Shown in pieces: positions 44,236 to 52,117 of a stretch of 64,000 nucleotides of DNA. The stretch comes from Gammaproteobacteria bacterium (GTDB lineage: Bacteria > Pseudomonadota > Gammaproteobacteria > Pseudomonadales > Pseudohongiellaceae), in NCBI GenBank assembly GCA_021773355.1, contig JAJFKE010000050.1, forward strand, positions 248,001 to 312,000. The letters are read 5' to 3'. A program made the position numbers and the translations under genes. A model generated the notes under the pieces. That model searched no databases. It was not told the origin of the DNA and was given only the letters and a program-made list of their open reading frames with translations. The number at the start of each line of letters is the position of its first letter. The stretch's first letter is position 1.

Positions 44236-46035
44236 ATGCCTCATAAAAATTTACGCAGAACTTCCAATACAATCAGAAACACTCTTGGACTCTTTTTATT
44301 ATTTTTCTCCACTGCCATCTTTGCTCAAGGCGGAGGTGGGCCCGGAGGTGGCCCTAATAATAATGGCGGCCAGAACCTTCAGCCTCTCGGCGACGCGCCA
44401 GTCCCTGATGAAAATCCTTTTACAGATTCAAAACGAGTTCTAGGCAAAATTCTATTCTGGGACGAGCAGCTTTCTAGTGATAATACTGTGGCATGTGGCA
44501 CCTGTCATAAACCAGCAGCCGGTGGCTCTGACACCCGACTGGCTATCAATCCAGGCTTTGATCAAATATTTGGTAGCGCGGACGACATCGTGGGTTCGCC
44601 TGGTATTCGTGCCTTAGATGAAAATGGTCTGCAGCTTAATGATCCCATGTTCAGTCATGACCCTCAGGTTACTGGCAGAGCAACACCGTCATTTCTTACT
44701 TCGATGTTTGCCGATAGCAATTTCTGGGATGGACGTGCTACTGATGAATTCGTTGATCCTTTAAATCCCGGAAACACCATCATCGAACAGGGTGGCGCTC
44801 TTGAAAGCCAGGCAGTGGGGCCAATCCTCAGCACCGTTGAAATGGCACAACAGGGACGGGACTGGTCGGATGTTGTTAGCAAACTGGAGCAAGTGTCGCC
44901 GCTATCTTTGGCCTCGAATATTCCTGCAGATATGACGGATGCCTTACAAGGAGGCAGCAACTATTCGCAGTTATTCAATGCCGCTTTCGGCGATGCCGAG
45001 ATTACGCCCGCTAGAATTGCGATGGCGATTGCTACCTATGAAAGAACTCTGGTTCCCAATGAAACTCCCTGGGATCTATTCATTGCCGGTGACAATAACG
45101 CGATGACTAGTGATCAGATAACCGGATGGGACTTATTCAACAACCAGACTCCCTGTGCCAATTGTCATGAACCGCCACTGTTTAGCGACGACAATTTCAG
45201 AAACATCGGTTTGCGTCCGGCCAATGAAGACCTTGGACAATTCGAAGTGACTGGGCAGAACAACGATAGAGGAGATTTCAAGACGCCTTCATTGAGAAAC
45301 GTTGGCCTGCGCAGCGCACTGATGCATGTCGGTTGGATAACTGATGTGTCCGACGCTATCGATTTTTACAATGCCGGTACAAATAACACCGGGCATGTTC
45401 AGTTCACTCAGGATCAATCTGGAATCCCAGACAGCAATCTGGATATAGATGAGATAGATGTTTTCGGTGACGACCCGGTTAAACGTGGGCAGATTATCGA
45501 ATTCTTGGTGAATGGTCTAACCGACCCTCGGGTCGCTTCCGAATCCTTTCCCTTTGATAGACCAACCCTTGCCAGTGAACTTCAATCAAGTGATGCGAGT
45601 GTCAGTATTAATACGGATATCGCGGGGCTAAGTTCAGACGGTTCTAACACGGCTGCTGTATTCAGTGGTTCAGTAGTAAACACCAACGGCAGTAACAACA
45701 GCGGAATTTTTCAGGCTGGAGAAGTACTCGCTATTACTGCGAGAATTGAAGTTGATCCCTCCGATATAGGTGACAGTGGCAACATCTATTGTGTTATTTT
45801 TTATCAGGGCAGTTTCTATGCATTGAACAGTAATGGGAATTACCAATTATGGAACGGCGATGCCTCATCACTGCCTGCAATGGAAGCAACAGCAACCCTT
45901 GGTAGCGTTGAGAATATTTCCATCGCTGAGCAGCTATCCCAACTCACTGGCGAGTTTGCAATCTATATCGCCTATGACACTAGCGATGGGGTGCTGCGCT
46001 ATAACTCCGAAGCCATTCAATTTACCGTGCAATAA
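44236..46035 (+). CDS. Dihaem cytochrome-c peroxidase/MauG-like protein with C-terminal extension
   Basis: This periplasmic c-type cytochrome of 599 residues has a signal peptide (near FAQGGG), a Gly/Asn-rich stretch, and a dihaem peroxidase core. The haem-binding motifs are CGTCH (residues 87–91) and CANCH (307–311). Relatives reduce hydrogen peroxide or oxidise protein substrates. About 140 residues after the core (from around 460, NTDIAGLSSDG onward) form a beta-rich Ser/Asn-containing domain not part of the standard peroxidase, which is usually nearer 350 residues. A serine hydrolase gene follows in the same direction. Confidence 0.85.
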   Translation: MPHKNLRRTSNTIRNTLGLFLLFFSTAIFAQGGGGPGGGPNNNGGQNLQPLGDAPVPDENPFTDSKRVLGKILFWDEQLSSDNTVACGTCHKPAAGGSDTRLAINPGFDQIFGSADDIVGSPGIRALDENGLQLNDPMFSHDPQVTGRATPSFLTSMFADSNFWDGRATDEFVDPLNPGNTIIEQGGALESQAVGPILSTVEMAQQGRDWSDVVSKLEQVSPLSLASNIPADMTDALQGGSNYSQLFNAAFGDAEITPARIAMAIATYERTLVPNETPWDLFIAGDNNAMTSDQITGWDLFNNQTPCANCHEPPLFSDDNFRNIGLRPANEDLGQFEVTGQNNDRGDFKTPSLRNVGLRSALMHVGWITDVSDAIDFYNAGTNNTGHVQFTQDQSGIPDSNLDIDEIDVFGDDPVKRGQIIEFLVNGLTDPRVASESFPFDRPTLASELQSSDASVSINTDIAGLSSDGSNTAAVFSGSVVNTNGSNNSGIFQAGEVLAITARIEVDPSDIGDSGNIYCVIFYQGSFYALNSNGNYQLWNGDASSLPAMEATATLGSVENISIAEQLSQLTGEFAIYIAYDTSDGVLRYNSEAIQFTVQ

Positions 46036-46080
46036 GTACCGTTATTTCTTAATTCCTGCCTACTTAGGGTAGTCAATCAT

Positions 46081-46114
46081 AGCGCAGGGGGGTTAATATC
46101 AAGCTCCCTGCGCT
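46081..46114 (+). terminator. Possible terminator after the peroxidase gene
   Basis: AGCGCAGGG pairs with CCCTGCGCT over 9 bases, 46 bases after the stop. No T-run follows. Confidence 0.4.
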
Positions 46115-46211
46115 GTGTCTGTATCCAGGGTCAGCATAAGTTTCGGGCTCGCTCGAAGCGGCAGGCAGCGATATGTGGGCATAAGATAAAAGAACCGGTG
46201 GAGAGCGGATT

Positions 46212-47528
46212 ATGAATATTCAAAATTTGAGTAGTTGGCTGAGAGCATTGCTTGTACTGGCGATCAGCATTGCCTTTATTGCTGGCGTGCAGGCTGACAC
46301 ATCCTGGCCGCAGAAAGAAGCTGGCGCTGCAGCGGCAGGATTCAGCGAAGAAGGCATACAGGCATTGGATGCCGCTATGGAGAAAATAGTAGCCGACCAA
46401 GACGTCGCCGGCATGGTATGGCTACTCGCGAAAGATGGCGAAGTCGCCACTTTCGAAACGACTGGATTGGCCAGAGTCGACGACCAAGCACCTATGCAAT
46501 TGGATTCTTTGTTTCGAATTTATTCAATGACCAAACCAGTCACTGGTGTGGCACTGATGAAGCTGCACGAGCAGGGACTTTGGGAATTCGATGACCCTGT
46601 TGACAAGCATGTACCGGAACTGGCTAATCTACGAATCATGAGCAGTTATAACGATGACGGTGAAATGGAATTGCTATCACCCAGTCGCGAACCCACTATG
46701 CGTGAGCTGCTGAACCATTCAGCGGGATTTGGTTACGGCTTAAGCGGAAGCGATCCGGTTAATAGCAAATTCCGAGACACCGCAGTGCTAGCCTCTGCTG
46801 ACCTGGATGAACTCATCGAGAAGGTCGCCGATATTCCCTTACTGTTTCAGCCAGGCGAACAGTGGTCATATTCAGTGGCTGTTGATATACAGGGTTATAT
46901 TGTTCAAAAACTGTCTGCTATGCCCTTCGGTGAATTTCTGGAGCAGGAAATTTTTCAACCGTTGGCCATGGACGACACGCGCTTCTACGTCAAGCCTGAG
47001 GATATCAGCCGTTTCGCTGAAGTACATAATTGGGATGCCGAGCGCAATCGACTCGTACAACGACCACATCGAACTGATCGACCTAGCTATCTAGATCCAG
47101 AACGACTGGAATCTGGTGGTGGTGGACTAGTTTCCTCTACTCATGACTATGCGCGTTTCTTGCAGATGCTGGTCAATGAAGGTGAGCTTGATGGACAGAA
47201 AATTCTCTCTCCCGAATCGGTTCGTATTATGAGAACCAATAGCTTGAGAGATGAACTCAATCTACGTGGTACGGCAACCAATGCAGGTCAGGCTGGTCAG
47301 GGATTTGGCGTCGACTTTGCCGTCATCTACGATCCAGAGAAAGCGAATTCCCCGCACAGCCCGGGCACCTATTATTGGAGCGGTGCAGCTGGAACCTGGT
47401 TTTGGGTAGATCCGGTCGAAGACATGTTTCTGATTGGCATGATCCAGGCTCAGGGAGAGCGCAGACCAGGTGCCGCAAATATGCGTAATGTCGCCCGAGA
47501 TATTATCTACGAGAGCCTGGTAGATTAA
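46212..47528 (+). CDS. Serine hydrolase, class C beta-lactamase family
   Basis: This 438-residue exported protein has a signal peptide (near GVQAD) and the fold of class C beta-lactamases and DD-peptidases. The nucleophile motif is SMTK (near residue 104, LFRIYSMTKPVTGVALMKL). The second motif position reads YSVAVD in place of Tyr-X-Asn. The third region is HSPGTYYWSGAAGTWFWVDP. Such proteins are mostly esterases or peptidases, and true beta-lactamase activity is not implied. It converges with a glutathione S-transferase gene at a long perfect hairpin. Confidence 0.87.
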   Translation: MNIQNLSSWLRALLVLAISIAFIAGVQADTSWPQKEAGAAAAGFSEEGIQALDAAMEKIVADQDVAGMVWLLAKDGEVATFETTGLARVDDQAPMQLDSLFRIYSMTKPVTGVALMKLHEQGLWEFDDPVDKHVPELANLRIMSSYNDDGEMELLSPSREPTMRELLNHSAGFGYGLSGSDPVNSKFRDTAVLASADLDELIEKVADIPLLFQPGEQWSYSVAVDIQGYIVQKLSAMPFGEFLEQEIFQPLAMDDTRFYVKPEDISRFAEVHNWDAERNRLVQRPHRTDRPSYLDPERLESGGGGLVSSTHDYARFLQMLVNEGELDGQKILSPESVRIMRTNSLRDELNLRGTATNAGQAGQGFGVDFAVIYDPEKANSPHSPGTYYWSGAAGTWFWVDPVEDMFLIGMIQAQGERRPGAANMRNVARDIIYESLVD

Positions 47529-47552
47529 CGACGTCACACTGCGACTACGACT

Positions 47553-47594
47553 AAATGACTGGAGTTAAATACTAGAATTTAACTCCAGTCATTT
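47553..47594. terminator. Bidirectional terminator between convergent genes
   Basis: Eighteen-base perfect arms (47553–47570 and 47577–47594, AAATGACTGGAGTTAAAT and its complement) surround a 6-base loop between two convergent stops (47528 and 47605). A-rich and T-rich outer ends suit termination in both directions. Confidence 0.75.
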
Positions 47595-47604
47595 ATCCAA
47601 ATAT

Positions 47605-48261
47605 CTAATCGGGCATCGGCACGGTTAAGGTATGGTCAGGCACGGCATAACCTTTTTGTACAGCTGGCCTTGCGGCAATTAGCAAATACCAGCGCTTCAG
47701 ATTCGGATAATCGGTTAAATTCATTTGCTGAAATTCGAAACGTGATATCCACGGCCAAGTAGCAATATCTACAATCGAATACTCATCACAAATATAGTCT
47801 CTTCCCTGCAATCTTTTATCAAGCACCTGGTAGAGACGAGCGTTCTCGGTGCTGTACCGTTCCTCAGCATAAGGCGACTTGCCAGGATTAAATTTCACAA
47901 AATGGTGAGTTTGTCCCAACATAGGGCCCACATGCCCCATCTGAAACATCAGCCATTCCATTTGTTCCCAGTATTTTGTACTAACTGTACTTAGTAGTTT
48001 TCCAGTCTTGTTCGCCAGATACATTAGAATTGCACCTGACTCCATTAATTGAATTCCTGTTTCGTGGTCCACTATGGCAGGAATTTTGTTATTCGGACTC
48101 AAGGCCAAATATTCAGGCTGATGTTGATCGCCCCTTGTAATATCAATCGGGAAAACTGTATAGGGTAATCCTAATTCTTCCAGCATGATGGAAATCTTGC
48201 GCCCATTTGGAGTATTCCAGGTATAAAGATCGATTCCCTTATTGTCTGCTTGTGCGCTCAC
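47605..48261 (-). CDS. Glutathione S-transferase, YfcG/YghU-like
   Basis: This 218-residue cytoplasmic enzyme has an N-terminal thioredoxin-like domain (IDLYTWNTPNGRKISIMLEELGLPY) with the TPNG motif typical of the Nu-class proteins YfcG and YghU, which have disulfide-bond reductase activity. A glutathione-binding segment (NKIPAIVD, then LMESGAILMYLA) follows. The C-terminal helical domain includes YSIVDIATWPWI. The start at 48261 is GTG with GAGGA just upstream. It is divergent from the ParB-like gene, with overlapping upstream regions. Confidence 0.9.
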   Translation of the reverse strand: MSAQADNKGIDLYTWNTPNGRKISIMLEELGLPYTVFPIDITRGDQHQPEYLALSPNNKIPAIVDHETGIQLMESGAILMYLANKTGKLLSTVSTKYWEQMEWLMFQMGHVGPMLGQTHHFVKFNPGKSPYAEERYSTENARLYQVLDKRLQGRDYICDEYSIVDIATWPWISRFEFQQMNLTDYPNLKRWYLLIAARPAVQKGYAVPDHTLTVPMPD

Positions 48262-48313
48262 ATCATATCCTCGTAGAATTGTCTACAACTCTGTTCCCAG
48301 AGCTCCGCCAATC

Positions 48314-48739
48314 ATGCCGACTAATCAAGCACCGTTAAAGGTATCCAACACTTCTAATGTGCCTGGGCATACAATGTACGGAGATTGGGCACTGCCTGGG
48401 CGTAAGTATAGCTATATTGCCTTGCGCGAGCTTGCAAAAAAACACATGCCTGGCAAACAAGCCCAGCTGATTCAATTCAGCAATATCTGTGCAAAACCCG
48501 GAAGCTGGTTTGGCGACGATGACTTCTCCGGCCCGAGATTCGACGCGGCTGACACCAAATATCCTGGAATGCTAATACGCTCGATGCCCAATCCTTGTGG
48601 ACTAGCTTATCGCATGGTGGACGGTAGACGTCGATTAGAAAAACTGAAACGAGCAGGATTTGACACCGGATACTTTTTTGTTTTCGAATATGCAGATTGC
48701 GAAGAGTTTATCTTCGATTTCGAGCTTGAGACAAGTTGA
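48314..48739 (+). CDS. ParB-like-domain protein of unknown function
   Basis: This 141-residue protein ends in a stretch resembling the ParB/sulfiredoxin-type fold: CGLAYRMVDGRRRLEKLKRAG then GYFFVFEYADCEEFIFDFE. The DGRRR core is the part conserved in ParB-like nucleotide-binding domains. The first 40 residues are variable. No partition partner (ParA) is present. The ATG at 48314 has only a weak ribosome-binding site; a frame opens at 48242 and another Met lies at 48371, so the start is uncertain. Confidence 0.55.
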   Translation: MPTNQAPLKVSNTSNVPGHTMYGDWALPGRKYSYIALRELAKKHMPGKQAQLIQFSNICAKPGSWFGDDDFSGPRFDAADTKYPGMLIRSMPNPCGLAYRMVDGRRRLEKLKRAGFDTGYFFVFEYADCEEFIFDFELETS

Positions 48740-48769
48740 GCTAAGCGAGGACAGATTCTCGCCCAGGTT

Positions 48770-48807
48770 AGTTGGATCAGCCATGAGAACTCATACCCGA
48801 TCCAACT
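48770..48807. terminator. Hairpin between convergent genes
   Basis: AGTTGGATC (48770–48778) pairs with GATCCAACT (48799–48807), and an inner ATGAG/CTCAT stem lies within the loop. It separates the ParB-like gene from the convergent immunity-like gene. No T-run follows. Confidence 0.4.
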
Positions 48808-48821
48808 GAATGGTGTGGGCC

Positions 48822-49109
48822 CTACACCAGCCAGATATAGAGAATTGCAGACAGCATGAGCAAATGGTATGCAGGAAAACCGCAGATATATTTCTTGTCG
48901 CGAGACTTGTCGGCAAGCTCTCCGAATTCATCCCATGATTTCGCCAGCATCATATCCGGGTTCCGATATAAAAAGTAGAAAGCGGACGCCGAAGATATTC
49001 CAATCATTGCACCAATATAACTCTGGTCGAAAAAAGTATGAAGAATCGCGAGACCTACTGATGTGCCACCCATAATGACAATGACTATTGTTGCAGTTTT
49101 CAGCTTCAT
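48822..49109 (-). CDS. Small membrane protein, candidate bacteriocin immunity protein
   Basis: This 95-residue protein has about three hydrophobic helices (residues roughly 5–22, 27–46 and 75–94), a basic N-terminus and a charged cytoplasmic-type loop (WDEFGELADKSRDKKYICG). It starts 24 bases after the stop of a double-glycine bacteriocin precursor and is almost certainly cotranscribed. Small multi-helix membrane proteins in this position are the usual immunity proteins of class II bacteriocins and microcins. No sequence family is recognised, so immunity is an inference from size, topology and position. A TTG at 49136 opens a longer frame, but the ATG at 49109 is preferred. Confidence 0.65.
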   Translation of the reverse strand: MKLKTATIVIVIMGGTSVGLAILHTFFDQSYIGAMIGISSASAFYFLYRNPDMMLAKSWDEFGELADKSRDKKYICGFPAYHLLMLSAILYIWLV

Positions 49110-49132
49110 ACAATACTTGCCCTGTCTGTAGA

Positions 49133-49348
49133 TCAAGATAGCCAGTCGTATAATGCAGTTCCAGCAGAGAAACCTACTCCAAAGGAGGCTCCTACTAGTG
49201 CACCGCCGAGACCTCCGCGGGCTGCTCCTCCGATGGTATTGGTCGCCAAGGTGCCCAATATCGACCCCAATGCGCCTCCGTCAGCAGCCCAGTCGCCAAT
49301 AGACCCACCACTGACCTGTTCAATTTCTTGCTCTGTCAGTTCTCTCAT
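49133..49348 (-). CDS. Double-glycine leader bacteriocin (class II/microcin-like) precursor
   Basis: This 71-residue precursor has a 15-residue leader MRELTEQEIEQVSGG. It carries the classic ELTxxEIxxVxGG pattern cut by C39-peptidase ABC exporters. The predicted mature peptide of 56 residues is Gly/Ala-rich with GxxxG spacing (GGLGGALVGASFGVGF), as in pore-forming class II bacteriocins, and has no cysteine. GGAG lies 7 bases before the ATG. A small membrane protein gene follows, but no C39 exporter or membrane-fusion gene is in the window, so processing must come from elsewhere. Direct repeats upstream (49494–49512) may be regulatory. Confidence 0.82.
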   Translation of the reverse strand: MRELTEQEIEQVSGGSIGDWAADGGALGSILGTLATNTIGGAARGGLGGALVGASFGVGFSAGTALYDWLS

Positions 49349-49493
49349 TTTGAATCTCCATTACTAAATTAAGTTTTTGAATATTCCTACTTTCCTGAAG
49401 GAATAAGCTAAGCGTAGTAAGGATATTTTCGATCCGCCAATATCTGCGAAAATTTGACTAGTGAAAACTAACTGGCTTTCCCCGGGAAAACTA

Positions 49494-49512
49494 GTTTACA
49501 AATGGTTTACAA
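49494..49512 (-). promoter_or_regulatory. Direct repeats GTTTACAA, 11 bases apart
   Basis: Two exact copies of GTTTACAA (49494–49501 and 49505–49512) start 11 bases apart, about one helical turn. They lie about 150 bases upstream of the bacteriocin start. Such spacing is typical of sites for regulators that bind as tandem dimers, including those of peptide-pheromone systems. The link is inferred. Confidence 0.35.
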
Positions 49513-49601
49513 GTCGGGGCAGTGGCTGAGATGACCAAGAAACTTTAAGTGTCTAGCAGGGTGACTATGGGGAGGAAATTGGACGAATGACTTTCCTTAG
49601 C

Positions 49602-49623
49602 GGGCGATACCAGAGCATCGCCC
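49602..49623 (-). terminator. Hairpin after thrC
   Basis: GGGCGAT pairs with ATCGCCC around an 8-base loop, 22 bases beyond the thrC stop. The run of T lies on the plus-strand side, so termination of thrC is uncertain. Confidence 0.35.
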
Positions 49624-49644
49624 TCTTTATTAGTTAATTTGAGA

Positions 49645-50874
49645 TTAACAATCTCTAATGAAATCAAAGTCAATCGGCTTTGCTAGATCGATCTTATGAT
49701 GGCTAGATGGCATCGGATATTTCAGGCCGGTTGCACAATTGAAAAGCATGACCTGTTCATCATCTTTTATGCGGCCGCTTTTTAATTCTTGTTTCAATGC
49801 GGCGAGTGTTGCCGCGCCTTCAGGGCAGAACAAAATACCTTCTTTGAGCGCACATTCTTGATGCGCAGAGACTATAGACTCATCACTCACCGCTACGGCG
49901 AAACCTTTGCTTTCACGCACGGCATCCAAGATCAAGAAATCGCCCACCGCAGCCGGAACCCGAATACCGGAAGCAATAGTATGAGCATCAATCCAGGGTT
50001 CCGCATGTCGGGTACCTTCATCGAAAGCTTTCACAATCGGGGCGCAGCCTTCGGCCTGCACTGCGACCATACGCGGCCGCTTTGACCCTATCCAGCCAAT
50101 TGCTTCCAGTTCATTGAAAGCCTTCCACATGCCGATCAAGCCGGTGCCACCACCGGTGGGATAGAGAATAACATCGGGAAGCTGCCAATCCAGTTGCTCG
50201 GCCAATTCCAAACCCATGGTTTTTTTGCCCTCGATTCGATACGGCTCCTTCAAGGTGGATGCATCAAACCAATTCATCTTCTCCTTGCCTTCGCCAACGA
50301 TGCGGCCACAGTCGTTAATATAGCCATTGGCTAGAAAAGTTTTGCCGCCTTGAAACGCAATCTCCGCAATATTTATCCTGGGAGTATCTTCCGGACAGAA
50401 CACATAGGTTTCAATATCTGCTGCCGAACAGTAAGCAGCCAGTGCAGCACCGGCGTTGCCGTTTGTCGGCATCGCCATGCGTTTTACCCCTAGCTCCTTT
50501 GCCATAGCGACAGCCAACGCTAGGCCCCTGGCCTTGAATGAGCCAGTCGGTAATCTTCCTTCATCTTTGATCAGGATTTCACCGCAACCATACTCGTTCT
50601 GCAATTTCTCCGCAGGCAGTATTGGTGTCATTACCTCACCCAGACGAACAATATTGCTGGCCTTTCTTACGGGTAGAAACTCGCGATATCGCCAAAATTC
50701 GGGAATTCGTGTCTCCAAATCTTCTTTGCATACGGCTTTAGAAAGAGCTTCTAAATCGTATTTAACCAGTAGAGGTTTGCCAGCTTCTGACAGGCCATGT
50801 AGTTGGTCTGCCGGATATGTCTTGCCTGTGTAACTACATTCCAGATGAGTTACAAAAGTGTCAATTTCCTTCAT
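49645..50874 (-). CDS. thrC: Threonine synthase
   Basis: This PLP enzyme converts O-phosphohomoserine to threonine. At 409 residues it belongs to the shorter fold-type II threonine synthase group with an N-terminal zinc-ribbon-like start (LECSYTGKTYPADQLHGL). The PLP lysine is in LPTGSFKARGLALA near residue 116. The phosphate-binding glycine loop is YPTGGGTGLIGMWKA, near residue 235. The downstream gene is the bacteriocin precursor, unrelated in function. A miniature element lies in its upstream region (50904–50966). No other threonine gene is nearby. Confidence 0.88.
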   Translation of the reverse strand: MKEIDTFVTHLECSYTGKTYPADQLHGLSEAGKPLLVKYDLEALSKAVCKEDLETRIPEFWRYREFLPVRKASNIVRLGEVMTPILPAEKLQNEYGCGEILIKDEGRLPTGSFKARGLALAVAMAKELGVKRMAMPTNGNAGAALAAYCSAADIETYVFCPEDTPRINIAEIAFQGGKTFLANGYINDCGRIVGEGKEKMNWFDASTLKEPYRIEGKKTMGLELAEQLDWQLPDVILYPTGGGTGLIGMWKAFNELEAIGWIGSKRPRMVAVQAEGCAPIVKAFDEGTRHAEPWIDAHTIASGIRVPAAVGDFLILDAVRESKGFAVAVSDESIVSAHQECALKEGILFCPEGAATLAALKQELKSGRIKDDEQVMLFNCATGLKYPMPSSHHKIDLAKPIDFDFIRDC

Positions 50875-50903
50875 TTGCTTATCTCGTGTGTTTTAATGAG
50901 ATT

Positions 50904-50966
50904 TTAGGGAGCCTCTGAACAAGTCTATAGCCAGAGTGGCCATAGACTTGTTCAGAGGCTCCTTAG
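50904..50966. mobile_element. Miniature element, 55 bases with TTAG duplication (copy 3)
   Basis: GGAGCCTCTGAACAAGTCTA and its complement form 25-base arms with a single mismatch around a 5-base loop (50908–50962). They are flanked on both sides by TTAG (50904–50907 and 50963–50966). TTAG fits the YTAR target of IS5-type elements. The element is nearly all inverted repeat, carries no gene and lies directly beside the cytochrome b561 stop. Confidence 0.78.
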
Positions 50967-50967
50967 A

Positions 50968-51546
50968 TTAGTTAGGGCGAAACATTTTTTCGATCATGCC
51001 ATCGTTGTTGAATGCATGATAGAGCGCCGCAGCAATGTGCAATATTAGCACCACCAACAATGCCCAGCAGGTCCACATATGAATATCGGAAAATACTATG
51101 TTCAATTCATCGTTTTCTGCGGTCCAGGCTGGAATTTCTATTAGCCACCACAGAGTTGTCTGCCAACCGCTATAAGATGAAGAGATATAGCCGCTGAGAC
51201 AGCAGACCAATAGTAGGAAGTAGATGAGAAGATGTTCCAAAAATACCAGCCTTTGCATCCAGCTCTGGGCGACACTTGCTTGTCCCAGAGTGGTAACCAT
51301 ACGCACAGAAACCATCAACACAGCAATCAGGAACAGGCTGATGCCAATATTCTTGTGCAATTGAAACGGCAATTCTCTGTAAGTGAAATCCTCCGAGGGC
51401 AGTGGTAGAGAAAGCATCCACCAGCTGGATGCGAAAAGAAAGAAAACCGTGGTAGCCAATAGCCAATGCATCAATACAATTATTCTCGGCATGGCTTGCG
51501 TTTCATCTTCTTGATCAGCAGATGAGTTTCTGGAATTCTTCTGCAT
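50968..51546 (-). CDS. Cytochrome b561-family protein
   Basis: This 192-residue inner-membrane cytochrome has four membrane helices. Conserved histidines suitable for two b-haems are in IVLMHWLLA, QLHKNIGISLF, EHLLIYFLL and LILHIAAALYH. It matches the CybB-type family, which moves electrons between quinol and other carriers, and some members are superoxide:quinone oxidoreductases. It follows a four-helix membrane protein gene by 6 bases, so the two are probably cotranscribed. Confidence 0.87.
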   Translation of the reverse strand: MQKNSRNSSADQEDETQAMPRIIVLMHWLLATTVFFLFASSWWMLSLPLPSEDFTYRELPFQLHKNIGISLFLIAVLMVSVRMVTTLGQASVAQSWMQRLVFLEHLLIYFLLLVCCLSGYISSSYSGWQTTLWWLIEIPAWTAENDELNIVFSDIHMWTCWALLVVLILHIAAALYHAFNNDGMIEKMFRPN

Positions 51547-51552
51547 TGATTG

Positions 51553-52098
51553 CTAAACCTCGGCCGCATTAGTGTTGTTCTTTGCGATGATTACCGCTAT
51601 CAGCATACAAAGATGAATAAAGAACCAAAGTAATAAGGGCCAGAGATATTGAGCGCGTAACAGCGGACCGGTATTTACGGCGGCGATGAATCCTGCGACA
51701 TCTAGCAGCAACAACATGCCAAAGCTAAGCAGCGCCATACTGCCTTTGCCGCCGACCGTACTAGCCAAACTATAGGCGGCAACCAGCGAGAACAGCGCCG
51801 CGGCAATACCTATGCTTGAGAGACTAATTTGAAAAGAACGGAACCATTCAGGACTGGAGGCCAATACAATTTGAACATTGCTCACCATGAGCTGGCATTC
51901 CTGCAGTGACAACTGCTCTTCCTCCAGCTCGTCTTCTCTGCACTGTGCCGCAATGTTCATGTCTGCGCTGGAGCCAGGACTGAGTACAATTTGCTTTAGT
52001 AACTCAGTGCTGTGACTCGCTAGCAGCAATACGCCAAAAAGCACGGCGACCACTCCCAACCATGCGAAATTATTTTTTGCAGTCCCGGTACTACTCAT
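51553..52098 (-). CDS. Four-helix membrane protein of unknown function
   Basis: This 181-residue protein has hydrophobic helices near residues 12–30, 85–106, 115–135 and 150–170. A periplasmic loop between the first two contains two cysteines (AAQCREDELEEEQLSLQECQ). No family is recognised. It lies between a downstream cytochrome b561 gene (6 bases) and an upstream amidohydrolase-like gene (19 bases after its stop), so all may share one transcript. Confidence 0.65.
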   Translation of the reverse strand: MSSTGTAKNNFAWLGVVAVLFGVLLLASHSTELLKQIVLSPGSSADMNIAAQCREDELEEEQLSLQECQLMVSNVQIVLASSPEWFRSFQISLSSIGIAAALFSLVAAYSLASTVGGKGSMALLSFGMLLLLDVAGFIAAVNTGPLLRAQYLWPLLLWFFIHLCMLIAVIIAKNNTNAAEV

Positions 52099-52117
52099 TT
52101 GCTACTAGTTGCTTTGT

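Larger units (their letters stand above)
49349..49644. other. Upstream region of the bacteriocin gene
   Basis: It holds a TATTCCT/AGGAATA hairpin (49382–49405) in the likely leader RNA, the 11-base-spaced direct repeats at 49494–49512 and a hairpin at 49602–49623 beyond the thrC stop. No further gene was seen. Confidence 0.5.
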
